A DNA stretch of 64,000 nucleotides. Source: Pseudomonas costantinii. GTDB taxonomy: Bacteria; Pseudomonadota; Gammaproteobacteria; Pseudomonadales; Pseudomonadaceae. The DNA lies in assembly GCF_001870435.1 (NCBI RefSeq), contig NZ_MDDR01000065.1, positions 62,001 through 126,000 of the forward strand, written 5' to 3'. The translations under genes were made by a program, and so were the position numbers. Each line of letters begins with the position of its first letter. Within the stretch, counting starts at the first letter, position 1. Positions 20,381-29,510 of this stretch are shown here, in pieces. The notes beneath the pieces were generated by a model. The model did no database searches and was not told where the DNA came from. It saw only the letters and a program-made list of their open reading frames with translations.

Positions 20381-21516
20381 AGCGCTTCCTGTTTTTGGCC
20401 GATCAAGGTCAATACGGCGTCGGCCGCCTGATTCGACGCATCACGGCGCAGTGTGCGATGGATGTCATCAAAACCACGGGTCTGCTCTTCACCGCCGTCG
20501 ATCAGAGGGAGTATGGTTTGCGCCAGGGCTTCAGGGGTCGCTGCGTCCTGCAACAACTCCGGTACCAGAAGACGCTGGGCCAGCAAGTTGGGCAAAGAAA
20601 TGTAGGGGCTTTTGACCATGCGCTTGAGAATCCAGAAGGTCAGCGGCGCCAAGCGATAGGCCACGACCATAGGACGCTTGTACAGCAAGGCTTCCAGGGT
20701 CGCGGTACCCGAGGCGATCAGCACCGCATCACAAGCGGCCAAGGCCAGGTGCGACTGACCGTCCAGCAAGGTCAGCGGCAGGTCACGCCCTTCAAGCAGT
20801 GTTTCGATTTGCGTCCGACGTTGCGGGCTGGCGCACGGCAGCACGAAGCGCACACCGGGCTTCAAGGCCAGCAGGCGCTCGGCGGCATCAAAGAAAAGTG
20901 CGCCTAGGCGGCCAACTTCGCCGCCACGACTGCCCGGCATCAACGCAACGAGCGGGCCATCGGGCAAGCCCAACTCGGCACGGGCTGCTGCACGGTCAGC
21001 TTGCAGAGGAATGGTGTCAGCCAGCGTATGACCGACAAACCGCACCGGCACACCCTTCTCTTCATAGAACCTGGCCTCGAAGGGCAGCAGGGTCAGCATC
21101 AAATCGCAACCTTCACGAATCTTCAGCACGCGCTTCTGCCGCCACGCCCACACGGACGGGCTTACGTAGTGCACGGTCTTGATCCCGGCCTGACGTAGCT
21201 TGAGCTCGATATTGAGGGTGAAGTCCGGTGCGTCGATACCGATAAAAACGTCGGGTTTTTCTTCGATCAGGGTCTGGATCAGCAACTTGCGGCGAGCCAG
21301 CAACTCACGCAAACGGCCCAACACCTCCACTAATCCCATGACCGACAAGCGCTCCATAGGAAAGTAGGAAGCGAGACCTTCGGCCTGCATCAGCGGGCCA
21401 CCCACGCCGATAAATTCCACCGCAGGGTGCTGGGCTTTAAGGGCCCGCATCAGGCCTGCGCCCAAAATATCGCCGGAAGCTTCACCGGCCACCAGCGCGA
21501 TACGCAGATTAGCCAT
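20377..21516 (-). CDS. lpxB: lipid-A-disaccharide synthase
   Basis: Glycosyltransferase (family GT19) that joins 2,3-diacylglucosamine 1-phosphate to UDP-diacylglucosamine, forming the lipid A disaccharide. It is 379 residues with the conserved N-terminus LVAGEASGDILGAGLMRAL and the segments GIDAPDF and LPGSR-like MPGSRGGEV. It starts 2 bases after the lpxA stop and overlaps rnhB. Confidence 0.96.
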   Translation of the reverse strand: MANLRIALVAGEASGDILGAGLMRALKAQHPAVEFIGVGGPLMQAEGLASYFPMERLSVMGLVEVLGRLRELLARRKLLIQTLIEEKPDVFIGIDAPDFTLNIELKLRQAGIKTVHYVSPSVWAWRQKRVLKIREGCDLMLTLLPFEARFYEEKGVPVRFVGHTLADTIPLQADRAAARAELGLPDGPLVALMPGSRGGEVGRLGALFFDAAERLLALKPGVRFVLPCASPQRRTQIETLLEGRDLPLTLLDGQSHLALAACDAVLIASGTATLEALLYKRPMVVAYRLAPLTFWILKRMVKSPYISLPNLLAQRLLVPELLQDAATPEALAQTILPLIDGGEEQTRGFDDIHRTLRRDASNQAADAVLTLIGQKQEAL

Positions 21517-21518
21517 GA

Positions 21519-22295
21519 TCAGCGGGTGATGCCGCGAGTCGACGCCTGGATCGAGTCACGAAACACCGCGACTTCCGGGAACAACGCTGCCGGCTCGGCC
21601 AGTTCGGTCAGCGCCTGATCTACCGTCAGCCCCTGGCGATAAACCACCTTATAGGCGCGACGCAGGGCGTGAATTGCGTCTTCGCTGAAACCACGGCGGC
21701 GCATGCCTTCGAAGTTCATGCTGCGCGCTTCGGCAGGGTTGCCGAATACGGTGACAAATGCTGGAACATCCTTACCAATCGCAGTACCCATGCCGGAAAA
21801 GCTGTGGGCACCGATATGGCAATACTGGTGGACCAGGGTAAAACCGGACAAGATCGCCCAGTCATCAACGTGTACATGACCCGCCAGCGCAGTATTGTTG
21901 ACCAGGATGCAATGGTTGCCGATCACACTGTCATGGCCGATATGGGCATAGGCCATGATCAGGTTGTGATCACCCAACGTGGTCTCAGCCCGATCCTGTA
22001 CGGTACCGCGGTGAATAGTCACGCCTTCACGGATGATGTTGTGATCACCGATTACCAAGCGGGTCTCTTCACCCTTGTACTTCATGTCCGGGGTGTCTTC
22101 ACCTACCGAGGAAAACTGGTAGATGCGATTGTGTTTGCCGATGCGGGTCGGACCTTTAAGGATCACGTGCGGCCCGATGACAGTCCCCTCGCCGATTTCA
22201 ACACCTGCGCCGATGATCGACCAGGGGCCGACCTCAACGTCGGCGGCCAGAACGGCCGACGGATCGATGATTGCGCGAGGGTCAATCAAACTCAT
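21519..22295 (-). CDS. lpxA: acyl-ACP--UDP-N-acetylglucosamine O-acyltransferase
   Basis: First committed step of lipid A synthesis: moves a hydroxyacyl chain from acyl carrier protein to UDP-GlcNAc. It is 258 residues: a left-handed beta-helix of hexapeptide repeats (IGEGTVIGPHVIL and similar) over the first 190 residues, then a helical C-terminus. The catalytic His region AYAHIGHDSVIG is intact. Overlaps fabZ by 4 bp. Confidence 0.96.
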   Translation of the reverse strand: MSLIDPRAIIDPSAVLAADVEVGPWSIIGAGVEIGEGTVIGPHVILKGPTRIGKHNRIYQFSSVGEDTPDMKYKGEETRLVIGDHNIIREGVTIHRGTVQDRAETTLGDHNLIMAYAHIGHDSVIGNHCILVNNTALAGHVHVDDWAILSGFTLVHQYCHIGAHSFSGMGTAIGKDVPAFVTVFGNPAEARSMNFEGMRRRGFSEDAIHALRRAYKVVYRQGLTVDQALTELAEPAALFPEVAVFRDSIQASTRGITR

Positions 22296-22732
22296 AGTTT
22301 GCGTTCCGCGCAGATGATCTCAGCGGAGCACACTGGCTTGCCGTCCACCGAGGCCTGGCATTCGAATTTCCAGATCTGGCGCTTGCAGCTGATGAACTTG
22401 GCTTCCAGGATCAACTGGTCACCCGGCGTGACCGGGTTGCGGAAACGCAGTTTGTCGGAGCCAACGAAATAGTAAAGCGTGCCGTCGGCAGGCTTGAGGT
22501 CAAGCATTTTAAAACCAAGGATACCGGCAGCCTGGGCCATCGCTTCGATGATCAACACGCCCGGCATGATTGGATGCTCGGGAAAGTGACCATTGAAGAA
22601 CGGTTCGTTGATGCTGACATTCTTATAGGCACGAATGCGCTTTTCCTCTGTGTTGAGGTCCACTACGCGATCCACCAGCAGGAACGGGTAACGGTGAGGC
22701 AAGTATTCGCGAATCTCGTTGATGTCCATCAT
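22292..22732 (-). CDS. fabZ: 3-hydroxyacyl-[acyl-carrier-protein] dehydratase FabZ
   Basis: Dehydrates 3-hydroxyacyl-ACP in fatty acid elongation and competes with LpxA/LpxD for hydroxyacyl chains. It is 146 residues from the ATG at 22732 (MMDINEIREYL). The hot-dog-fold catalytic residues His49 (FNGHFPEHPIMPG) and Glu63 (LIIEAMAQ) are present. A longer frame upstream to 22795 adds a Pro-rich stretch unlike the family, so the internal start is used; the first of two consecutive ATG codons is chosen. Confidence 0.95.
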   Translation of the reverse strand: MMDINEIREYLPHRYPFLLVDRVVDLNTEEKRIRAYKNVSINEPFFNGHFPEHPIMPGVLIIEAMAQAAGILGFKMLDLKPADGTLYYFVGSDKLRFRNPVTPGDQLILEAKFISCKRQIWKFECQASVDGKPVCSAEIICAERKL

Positions 22733-22843
22733 TTCGGGGGGAAGCCTGTAATAAAGATTGGGGGCGGGCGGACTAAAAGCACGCCCCGCTAGCAAATCAA
22801 GGAGGCAGTCTAGCGGCTGTACACACTTGATATGGAAATGGTA

Positions 22844-23899
22844 TCAGCCATCTGATGAAGCATTAGCGCCAGGGGTCACGTCTGCAACACGCTTTTCCAG
22901 CTGTTTGAGACGCCGGGCCATGTCGTCGAGCTGCCTCAACCGTGCTGCACTTTTTCGCCACTCAGCCGCAGGCTGCATGGCGGTACCGGAAGAATAGGCA
23001 CCCGGTTCGGTAATCGAGTGGGTCACCATGGTCATGCCGGTGATGAAGACGTTGTCACAAATATCGATATGCCCCACCAGCCCTACGCCACCGGCGAGCA
23101 TGCAATGCTTGCCGATCTTGGTGCTGCCGGAAATACCCACGCATGCCGCCATGGCGGTGTGATCGCCAATCTGCACGTTGTGGGCGATCTGAATCTGGTT
23201 GTCGAGCTTCACACCGTTACCGATCACGGTATCGGCCAATGCCCCACGATCTACTGCGGTATTGACGCCGATCTCCACGTCATCACCGATCAATACGCCA
23301 CCAACTTGGGCGATCTTGTGCCAAACGCCTTTTGAATTGGCAAAGCCAAAGCCTTCACCACCAATCACCGCGCCTGACTGAATGACTACTCGCGCACCAA
23401 TACGCACATCGTGGTACAGAGTGACGCGAGGAGCCAGCCAGCCATCGGCTCCGATTTCACAACGCGCACCGATAAAGCAATGAGCGCCCACTGTGACGCC
23501 AGCGGCAATACGTGCACCACTCTCGATCACGGCAAACGCGCCAATGCTGGCCGCAGGGTCAACCTGGGCATCATCGGCGATCACGGCCGACGGATGAATA
23601 CCGTCGGCAGCCTTAGGCTTTGGATCGAACAGGTGCGACGCACGGGCATAAGCCAGGTAAGGATCAGCCACCACCAGTGCATCCCCGGCAAAACCCTCAG
23701 CATCAGCAGCCTTCAGCAACACGGCTGCGGCTTGACTGTCGACCAGGTATTTACGGTATTGGGGATTTGCGAGGAAGCTCAACTGAGCTGGGCCAGCCTC
23801 CTGCAAGGTGGCTAGCCCAGTGATTTCTTTCTCCGGGGAGCCACGCAAGGTAGCCCCCAGGAACTCGGCCAACTCGCCGAGTTTGATAGTCGCAGTCAT
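22844..23899 (-). CDS. lpxD: UDP-3-O-(3-hydroxyacyl)glucosamine N-acyltransferase
   Basis: Third enzyme of lipid A synthesis, adding the N-linked hydroxyacyl chain. It is 351 residues: an N-terminal uridine-binding domain (about 1-100), a hexapeptide-repeat beta-helix (about 100-300) with the active-site His region QIAHNVQIGDHT, and a C-terminal helix (WRKSAARLRQLDDMARRL). It lies between skp and fabZ, 3 bases after skp. Confidence 0.96.
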   Translation of the reverse strand: MTATIKLGELAEFLGATLRGSPEKEITGLATLQEAGPAQLSFLANPQYRKYLVDSQAAAVLLKAADAEGFAGDALVVADPYLAYARASHLFDPKPKAADGIHPSAVIADDAQVDPAASIGAFAVIESGARIAAGVTVGAHCFIGARCEIGADGWLAPRVTLYHDVRIGARVVIQSGAVIGGEGFGFANSKGVWHKIAQVGGVLIGDDVEIGVNTAVDRGALADTVIGNGVKLDNQIQIAHNVQIGDHTAMAACVGISGSTKIGKHCMLAGGVGLVGHIDICDNVFITGMTMVTHSITEPGAYSSGTAMQPAAEWRKSAARLRQLDDMARRLKQLEKRVADVTPGANASSDG

Positions 23900-23902
23900 G
23901 GC

Positions 23903-24406
23903 TTACTTCAGCTGGTTCATGCGCTCGATCACCTGACGGGTGATGTCGTATTGAGGCTTGACGTCAATCACGGCGCCGCGCTCGAACACCAGGTCAAAGG
24001 CACCTTTCTTGATGACTTCTTCCACAGCGCTGTCGAGTTTCGGCTTGAGCTGCTTGAGCATTTCGCGGTCAGCAACAGCCTTGGCTTCGTTCAGCTCCTT
24101 GGATTGGAACTGGTAGTCACGGGCCTTTTGCTTGAATTCAAGCTCCAAGCGCTCGCGCTCGCCTTGCTGCATCTTGTCGCCACCCGCTACCAGACGATCC
24201 TGGATGCCCTTGGCGCTGCTTTCCAGAGTCTTCAGCTTAGTCAGTTGCGGACCGAATTTTTTCTCGGCATCCACGGCGTATCGCTTGGCCGCGTCGGATT
24301 CCAGCAGAGCCATCTGATAGTTCAGAACGGCGATTTTCATTTCAGCGAAGGCCGGGGTGGTTACCAGCACAGTTGCCAGCAGAACCAATTGAGTCAACTT
24401 ACGCAC
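23903..24406 (-). CDS. skp: periplasmic OmpH/Skp-family chaperone
   Basis: Periplasmic chaperone that binds unfolded outer-membrane proteins and hands them to the Bam complex. It is 167 residues: Sec signal peptide (MRKLTQLVLLATVLVTTPAFA, cleavage after AFA) and a long alpha-helical, charged coiled-coil region (about 45-130), as expected for the jellyfish-like trimer. It sits between bamA and lpxD, the conserved location; also known as ompH. Confidence 0.93.
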   Translation of the reverse strand: MRKLTQLVLLATVLVTTPAFAEMKIAVLNYQMALLESDAAKRYAVDAEKKFGPQLTKLKTLESSAKGIQDRLVAGGDKMQQGERERLELEFKQKARDYQFQSKELNEAKAVADREMLKQLKPKLDSAVEEVIKKGAFDLVFERGAVIDVKPQYDITRQVIERMNQLK

Positions 24407-24451
24407 GATGCACTCCTACAGAATCCGTTGTCGTTATCTTGGGTCAGACGC

Positions 24452-26839
24452 TTAGAACGTCTGGCCGAGGGAGAATTGGAAAATTTGGGTTTCAGCGTTA
24501 TCCGGTTTCTTGATCGGCATGGCCAGAGCAAAGCTCAATGGGCCAAGCGCAGTCACCCATGTCACACCAACACCTACGGAGCTGGCAAGGTTGCTCAGAC
24601 TGACTTCGTTGCACTGGGTCTGGGACTTCACGCCGCTCGGGTTAGTGACCTGCTCGCACTTGGAATCGAACACGTTACCCACGTCCCAGAAAACCGAAGT
24701 ACGCAACGAACGTTGATCCTTGACGAACGGCAGCGGGAACAAAATCTCCGCACCACCCTGGATCAGTACGTTACCACCGAATGGCAGAGGGTCGTTGTTA
24801 GAGTCAACGGCAGTGCCCTGGTTACCGGTCACACCCACACCACGGCTCGGGGTACCACGTGGACCCAAGGTGCTGTCCTTGAAACCACGAACCGAGTTGA
24901 AACCACCCGCATAGTAGTTCTCGTAGAACGGCAGACCACTGGTCGAACCATAACCGTCGCCATAACCCAACTCGGTGTGCAGGCGCATGGTGTAGTTATC
25001 GCTCAGCGGCTGGAACAACTGGCCGCGGTAGTCAAGCTTGAAGAACGACAGGTCGCTGCCCGGCGTAGTGGCTTCCAGGGTCAAGCTCTGGGAGTGACCA
25101 CGGGTCGCCAATACACCTTTGTTCAGGGTCGATTCCGACCAACCGGCCGAAGCCTTGAAGTTCAGGAACTGGTCACCCTCATTGCGTACGAAGTTGAAAA
25201 TCTCGTCCACGGTGTACACGCCGGTCTTGATCTTGTCCTGTTGAGCGGTCAAGCCAAAGGTCAAGCGCGAGGTCTCGCTGATCGGGTAACCGATGTTGAC
25301 ACCAGCGCCGAGGCTGTCGATCGCATAGCTTGCAACGTCAACGTCGAGATCTTTGTAGTCGGTGGTGCGGTAGAAGGCGTTGTAGCCCAGGCTCACACCA
25401 TCAGCAGTCCAGTAGGGGTCGACATAACCGAAGTTATAGCGGCTCTGGTATTGGCTTCGAGTCAGACCGATGGAAACCTTGTTACCCGTACCGAGGAAGT
25501 TGTTCTGGGTAATCGAACCACCGAGGATCAGGCCGGCACTCTGTGCGAAACCAACGCTGGCAGTAATCGAGCCCGATGCTTGCTCTTCAACGGCGTAGTT
25601 CACGTCAACCTGGTCATCCACACCTGGCACGGCTGGAGTTTCAACGTTGACTTCCTTGAAGAAGCCCAGGCGCTCAAGACGGGTCTTGGATTGGTCGATG
25701 AGGTAAGTCGACGCCCAGCCACCTTCCATCTGACGCATTTCACGACGCAGCACTTCGTCCGCAGACTTGGTGTTGCCACGGAAGTTGATACGATTCACGT
25801 AGGCACGCTTGCCTGGATCGACGACGAAGGTGATGTCCACAGTGTGATCATCATCGTGCGGAGTCGGCACGCCGTTGACGTTGGCGAAGGTATAGCCTTC
25901 GTTACCCAGGCGACGGGTGATCAGTTCGGACGTAGTGGTCATCAGCTTGCGCGAGAACACCTGGTCTTTCTGCACCAGCAACAGGGACTTGACCTGGTCT
26001 TCCGGTACTTTCAGGTCGCCGCTGAGCTTCACGTCACGAACGGTGTATTTCTCGCCTTCGTTGACGTTGACGGTGATGTAGACGTGCTTCTTGTCCGGGG
26101 TGATGGACACCTGGGTCGAAGCAATATCCATGTTGATATAGCCACGGTCCAGGTAGTAGGAACGCAGACGCTCCAGGTCACCGGACAGTTTTTCACGGGC
26201 GTACTTGTCATCGTTCTTGAAGAACGACAACCAGTTGGTGGTCTTGAGCTCGAACAGGTCGATCAGGTCGTCATCAGCGAACTTGGTGTTGCCCACCACG
26301 TTGATGTGCTGAATCGCCGCTACTGTGCCTTCGTTGATGTTGACCTTGAGGCCAACACGGTTACGAGGCTGCGGGATCACTTCCGTCTCCACCGTCGCAG
26401 AGTAACGACCCTGGGCAACGTACTGACGTTGCAGTTCGTTACGCACACCCTCAAGGGTGGCACGTTGGAAGATCTCGCCCTCGGCCAGGCCGGATTGTTT
26501 GAGGCCCTTCATCAAGTCGTCAGTAGAGATCGCCTTGTTGCCCTCGATCGCGATACTGGCGACAGAAGGTCGCTCAACAACGGTGATGACCAGGACGTTG
26601 CCTTCGCGACCCAGTTGGATATCTTGAAAGAACCCGGTTTTGAACAGCGCACGAGTGGATTCCACCAGGCGACGATCATCCGCCTGTTCCCCGACGTTCA
26701 ACGGCAAGGCACCAAAGACGCTACCGGCGGAAACCCGCTGGAGGCCGTTGACGCGAATATCGGAGATAGTGAAGGACTCGGCGTGAACTTCGGCGATCAT
26801 CAATACGGTGAGAACCGCAGTTAGCAGCAGACGTTTCAT
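24452..26839 (-). CDS. bamA: outer membrane protein assembly factor BamA
   Basis: Central component of the machine that folds and inserts outer-membrane beta-barrel proteins; essential. It is 795 residues from the ATG at 26839: signal peptide (cut near AEVHA-ESF), five POTRA domains over about residues 24-420 (the first begins FTISDIRVNGLQRV), then a 16-strand Omp85 barrel. The last residue is Phe (SLGQTF), the normal barrel C-terminus. Called Omp85 or Opr86 in Pseudomonas. The extension to 26866 is not supported. Confidence 0.97.
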   Translation of the reverse strand: MKRLLLTAVLTVLMIAEVHAESFTISDIRVNGLQRVSAGSVFGALPLNVGEQADDRRLVESTRALFKTGFFQDIQLGREGNVLVITVVERPSVASIAIEGNKAISTDDLMKGLKQSGLAEGEIFQRATLEGVRNELQRQYVAQGRYSATVETEVIPQPRNRVGLKVNINEGTVAAIQHINVVGNTKFADDDLIDLFELKTTNWLSFFKNDDKYAREKLSGDLERLRSYYLDRGYINMDIASTQVSITPDKKHVYITVNVNEGEKYTVRDVKLSGDLKVPEDQVKSLLLVQKDQVFSRKLMTTTSELITRRLGNEGYTFANVNGVPTPHDDDHTVDITFVVDPGKRAYVNRINFRGNTKSADEVLRREMRQMEGGWASTYLIDQSKTRLERLGFFKEVNVETPAVPGVDDQVDVNYAVEEQASGSITASVGFAQSAGLILGGSITQNNFLGTGNKVSIGLTRSQYQSRYNFGYVDPYWTADGVSLGYNAFYRTTDYKDLDVDVASYAIDSLGAGVNIGYPISETSRLTFGLTAQQDKIKTGVYTVDEIFNFVRNEGDQFLNFKASAGWSESTLNKGVLATRGHSQSLTLEATTPGSDLSFFKLDYRGQLFQPLSDNYTMRLHTELGYGDGYGSTSGLPFYENYYAGGFNSVRGFKDSTLGPRGTPSRGVGVTGNQGTAVDSNNDPLPFGGNVLIQGGAEILFPLPFVKDQRSLRTSVFWDVGNVFDSKCEQVTNPSGVKSQTQCNEVSLSNLASSVGVGVTWVTALGPLSFALAMPIKKPDNAETQIFQFSLGQTF

Positions 26840-26874
26840 GAAGTCCTTTCTTATTCCAACTGGCAATAAACAAA

Positions 26875-26893
26875 CTGCCGCAAAATGCGGCAG
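26875..26893 (-). terminator. terminator-like hairpin between rseP and bamA
   Basis: On the minus strand an 8-bp perfect stem (CTGCCGCA and TGCGGCAG) with a three-base loop is followed by TTTGTTTATT. It lies in the 74-bp gap between the rseP stop and the bamA start. It could partly terminate transcription from upstream genes, leaving bamA-skp-lpxD to depend on readthrough or a local promoter. Confidence 0.6.
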
Positions 26894-26913
26894 ATTCGCA
26901 ATTCAGCGAAGCG

Positions 26914-28266
26914 TTACAGTCGTCCCAGATCGTTGACCAGAGCTAACAACATCACCCCAACCACCAAACTGATACCGATCTGTATCCCCCAACCCTGCAC
27001 CCGATCCGACAAGGGGCGACCACGCACCCACTCGACCAGATAAAACAACAGATGCCCCCCATCCAATACTGGAATGGGCAGCAAATTCAGAACCCCAAGG
27101 CTAATACTCAGATAAGCCAGGAAATTCAGGAAATCCGCGACACCCGACTGGGCAGAAGCGCCCGCCACTTTAGCAATGGTTATCGGCCCACTCAAGTTTT
27201 TTACCGAGAGCTCGCCGAACAACATTTTCTTGAGCGATTCGAGGGTCAGTACACTCATGGTCCAAGTGCGTTTTGCACCCTCGCCAATTGCCGCCAACGG
27301 CCCGTAACTGATCTCACGCAACATCGAAGGTGGCCACTCGGGACTCTTGACGCCAGCGCCCAGATAACCCCCGGCCGCCTTGGCCTCCCCGCGAACCGAC
27401 AAGGTCACAGGGACGTCGATTTGAGCACCATCGCGCTCAACTTTCAGCACAATTTTAGTATCAGGGCGTACACGCACCAGATCGACCACTTGCTGCCAGT
27501 CGCCAAGCGCCTGGCCATCAAGTGCCAGCAAGCGATCGCCAGTTTTCAGACCTGCGGCCTGGGCAGGCCCCTTGGGATCCAGCTCGGCAAGCACCGGCGG
27601 CAAAGCCGGACGCCATGGACGAATGCCCAGGGACTTGATGGGATCAGGCTCATCCGCACCTTTAAGCCAGTGATCCAACGCCAACTCGCGAGGCGTTTCG
27701 GTGGTGGAATCCAGCTCACGCACCACGACATTGATGGCGCCGCTTTCACCCATCCGGCGAACCAACTGCAAATTGACCGCACCCCACCCGGTGGTCGGTT
27801 CGCCATCAATGGATACAATTTCCTGCCCCGCTACCAGCCCGGCCTTGGCCGCCATGCTGTCTGCCTCGACGGCACCAATCACTGGACGCATCTGCTGGCT
27901 GCCCAGCATGGCCAGGATCCAGAAAAACACCATCGCGAGCAAGAAGTTGGCAATCGGGCCGGCGGCGACAATAGCGATACGCTGACCAACGGTCTTGCGA
28001 TTGAAGGATTGATCCAACTGATCCGCCGGCACTTCGCCTTCGCGCTCGTCGAGCATTTTGACGTAGCCACCCAGCGGAATGGCGGCAATCACGAATTCGG
28101 TGCCACGACGGTCGTGCCAACGCAGCAACGGCATCCCGAAACCGACGGAAAAGCGCAATACCTTGACGCCACAACGACGCGCCACCCAGAAGTGGCCGAA
28201 TTCGTGGAAGGTAACCAGCACACCCAGAGCAACCAGGGTGCCGACAATCATGTAGAGCGCACTCAT
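26914..28266 (-). CDS. rseP: site-2 intramembrane metalloprotease RseP
   Basis: Inner-membrane zinc protease that cuts the anti-sigma factor (MucA/RseA family) after DegS/AlgW, releasing the envelope-stress sigma factor. It is 450 residues. The zinc motif HEFGH is at residues 21-25 in the first membrane segment, two PDZ domains lie at about 115-310, and the third metal ligand Asp402 is in PVLDGGH, the same number as in E. coli. In Pseudomonas it is also called mucP. It is placed directly upstream of bamA. Confidence 0.96.
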   Translation of the reverse strand: MSALYMIVGTLVALGVLVTFHEFGHFWVARRCGVKVLRFSVGFGMPLLRWHDRRGTEFVIAAIPLGGYVKMLDEREGEVPADQLDQSFNRKTVGQRIAIVAAGPIANFLLAMVFFWILAMLGSQQMRPVIGAVEADSMAAKAGLVAGQEIVSIDGEPTTGWGAVNLQLVRRMGESGAINVVVRELDSTTETPRELALDHWLKGADEPDPIKSLGIRPWRPALPPVLAELDPKGPAQAAGLKTGDRLLALDGQALGDWQQVVDLVRVRPDTKIVLKVERDGAQIDVPVTLSVRGEAKAAGGYLGAGVKSPEWPPSMLREISYGPLAAIGEGAKRTWTMSVLTLESLKKMLFGELSVKNLSGPITIAKVAGASAQSGVADFLNFLAYLSISLGVLNLLPIPVLDGGHLLFYLVEWVRGRPLSDRVQGWGIQIGISLVVGVMLLALVNDLGRL

Positions 28267-28319
28267 CTAATCTCTCCGCATTCCTATCCAGTGCCTGAAG
28301 ACTCAAACCTGCCCACAGA

Positions 28320-29510
28320 CTAACGCGCGTTGCGGTTCAACCACTGTTCGGCCAGGGCGCGGGCCTTTGCATCCGCCTCGAACACTGCCCCAAGATCATT
28401 CACAGCCACTACAGGCTCAAGACTCAGAACATCCTCGATGATACTCGCGATCTGCGGAAAGCGGATGCGTCGTTCGAGAAACGCCGCCACGGCCACTTCA
28501 TTGGCCGCATTGAGCATCGCCGGAGCGCTATTACCCACCTCCGCCGCCTGGCGCGCCAGGCGCAGGCACGGAAAGCGCTGCTCGTCCGGTGCTTCGAAGT
28601 CCAGACGGGCAATGGCGAACAGGTCCAACGGTGCGACCCCGGAATCAATCCGTTCCGGCCAAGCCAGGGCGTTGGCGATCGGCGTACGCATGTCGGGATT
28701 ACCCAACTGGGCCAACACCGAACCGTCTATGTAGTCGACCAGAGAATGAATCACACTTTGAGGGTGAATCACCACCTCGACCTGATCAGGTCGAGCATCG
28801 AACAGCCAGCAAGCCTCAATCAACTCAAGGCCCTTGTTCATCATGCTCGCCGAATCCACGGAGATTTTACGCCCCATGGACCAGTTCGGATGGGCGCAAG
28901 CCTGATCAGGCGACACATGCTCCAGCTCATCCAATGGAGTCTGCCGGAACGGACCACCGGAAGCAGTCAGAAGAATCCGGCGCACGCCGACCTGACTCAA
29001 ACCACGGGCAAAATCACCGGGCATACACTGGAAGATCGCATTATGTTCGCTGTCGAGGGGCAGCAAAACCGCACCACTCTTGTGTACCGCCTGCATAAAG
29101 AGCGTGCCGGACATAACCAGCGCCTCTTTGTTGGCCAGCAGAATCTTCTTACCAGCATCGACTGCCGCCAGTGTCGGACGCAAACCTGCCGCGCCGACAA
29201 TGGCCGCCACCACGGTATCGACCTCAGCGTCGGACGATACCTGGCACAAGCCCTCCTCGCCTACCAGCACCTGAGTGGCAAGGCCCGCTGCCCGCAGCGC
29301 GTCCTGCAAGCCTCGCGCTGCCGTCACTTCAGGCACTACGGCGAACCGAGGCACGTGGCGCACGCACAGGGCCAACAATTCGCTCAAACGAGAGAATCCG
29401 GTCAGGGCGAAGACTTGATAGCGATCTGGATGGCGAGCGATCACATCCAGGGTGCTGAGCCCTACCGAGCCGGTCGCCCCCAAGACAGTCACCTGCTGCA
29501 GGCGGCTCAC
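28320..29510 (-). CDS. ispC: 1-deoxy-D-xylulose-5-phosphate reductoisomerase
   Basis: First committed enzyme of the MEP isoprenoid pathway, making methylerythritol 4-phosphate with NADPH. It is 396 residues from a GTG at 29510 that overlaps the cdsA stop by 4 bp (GTGA). NADPH motif GATGSVGLSTLDV is at the N-terminus; the metal and substrate segments LPLDSEHNAIFQ and ASGGPFR are intact. An upstream in-frame start at 29525 would lie within cdsA and is less likely. Also called dxr. Confidence 0.95.
   Translation of the reverse strand: MSRLQQVTVLGATGSVGLSTLDVIARHPDRYQVFALTGFSRLSELLALCVRHVPRFAVVPEVTAARGLQDALRAAGLATQVLVGEEGLCQVSSDAEVDTVVAAIVGAAGLRPTLAAVDAGKKILLANKEALVMSGTLFMQAVHKSGAVLLPLDSEHNAIFQCMPGDFARGLSQVGVRRILLTASGGPFRQTPLDELEHVSPDQACAHPNWSMGRKISVDSASMMNKGLELIEACWLFDARPDQVEVVIHPQSVIHSLVDYIDGSVLAQLGNPDMRTPIANALAWPERIDSGVAPLDLFAIARLDFEAPDEQRFPCLRLARQAAEVGNSAPAMLNAANEVAVAAFLERRIRFPQIASIIEDVLSLEPVVAVNDLGAVFEADAKARALAEQWLNRNAR

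Noticed and set aside
22733..22795. Longer fabZ N-terminus
   Set aside because: The added residues are Pro-rich and unlike FabZ; the 146-residue form matches the usual length.
23951..26824. A 957-codon open frame on the plus strand opposite bamA and skp
   Set aside because: It is fully antisense to two conserved genes, has no recognisable family sequence, and arises from the high-GC codon bias of the real genes. The same holds for long antisense frames opposite dnaE (16522-18291), pyrG (11699-13249), eno (9377-10795) and ndvB (46880-48295).
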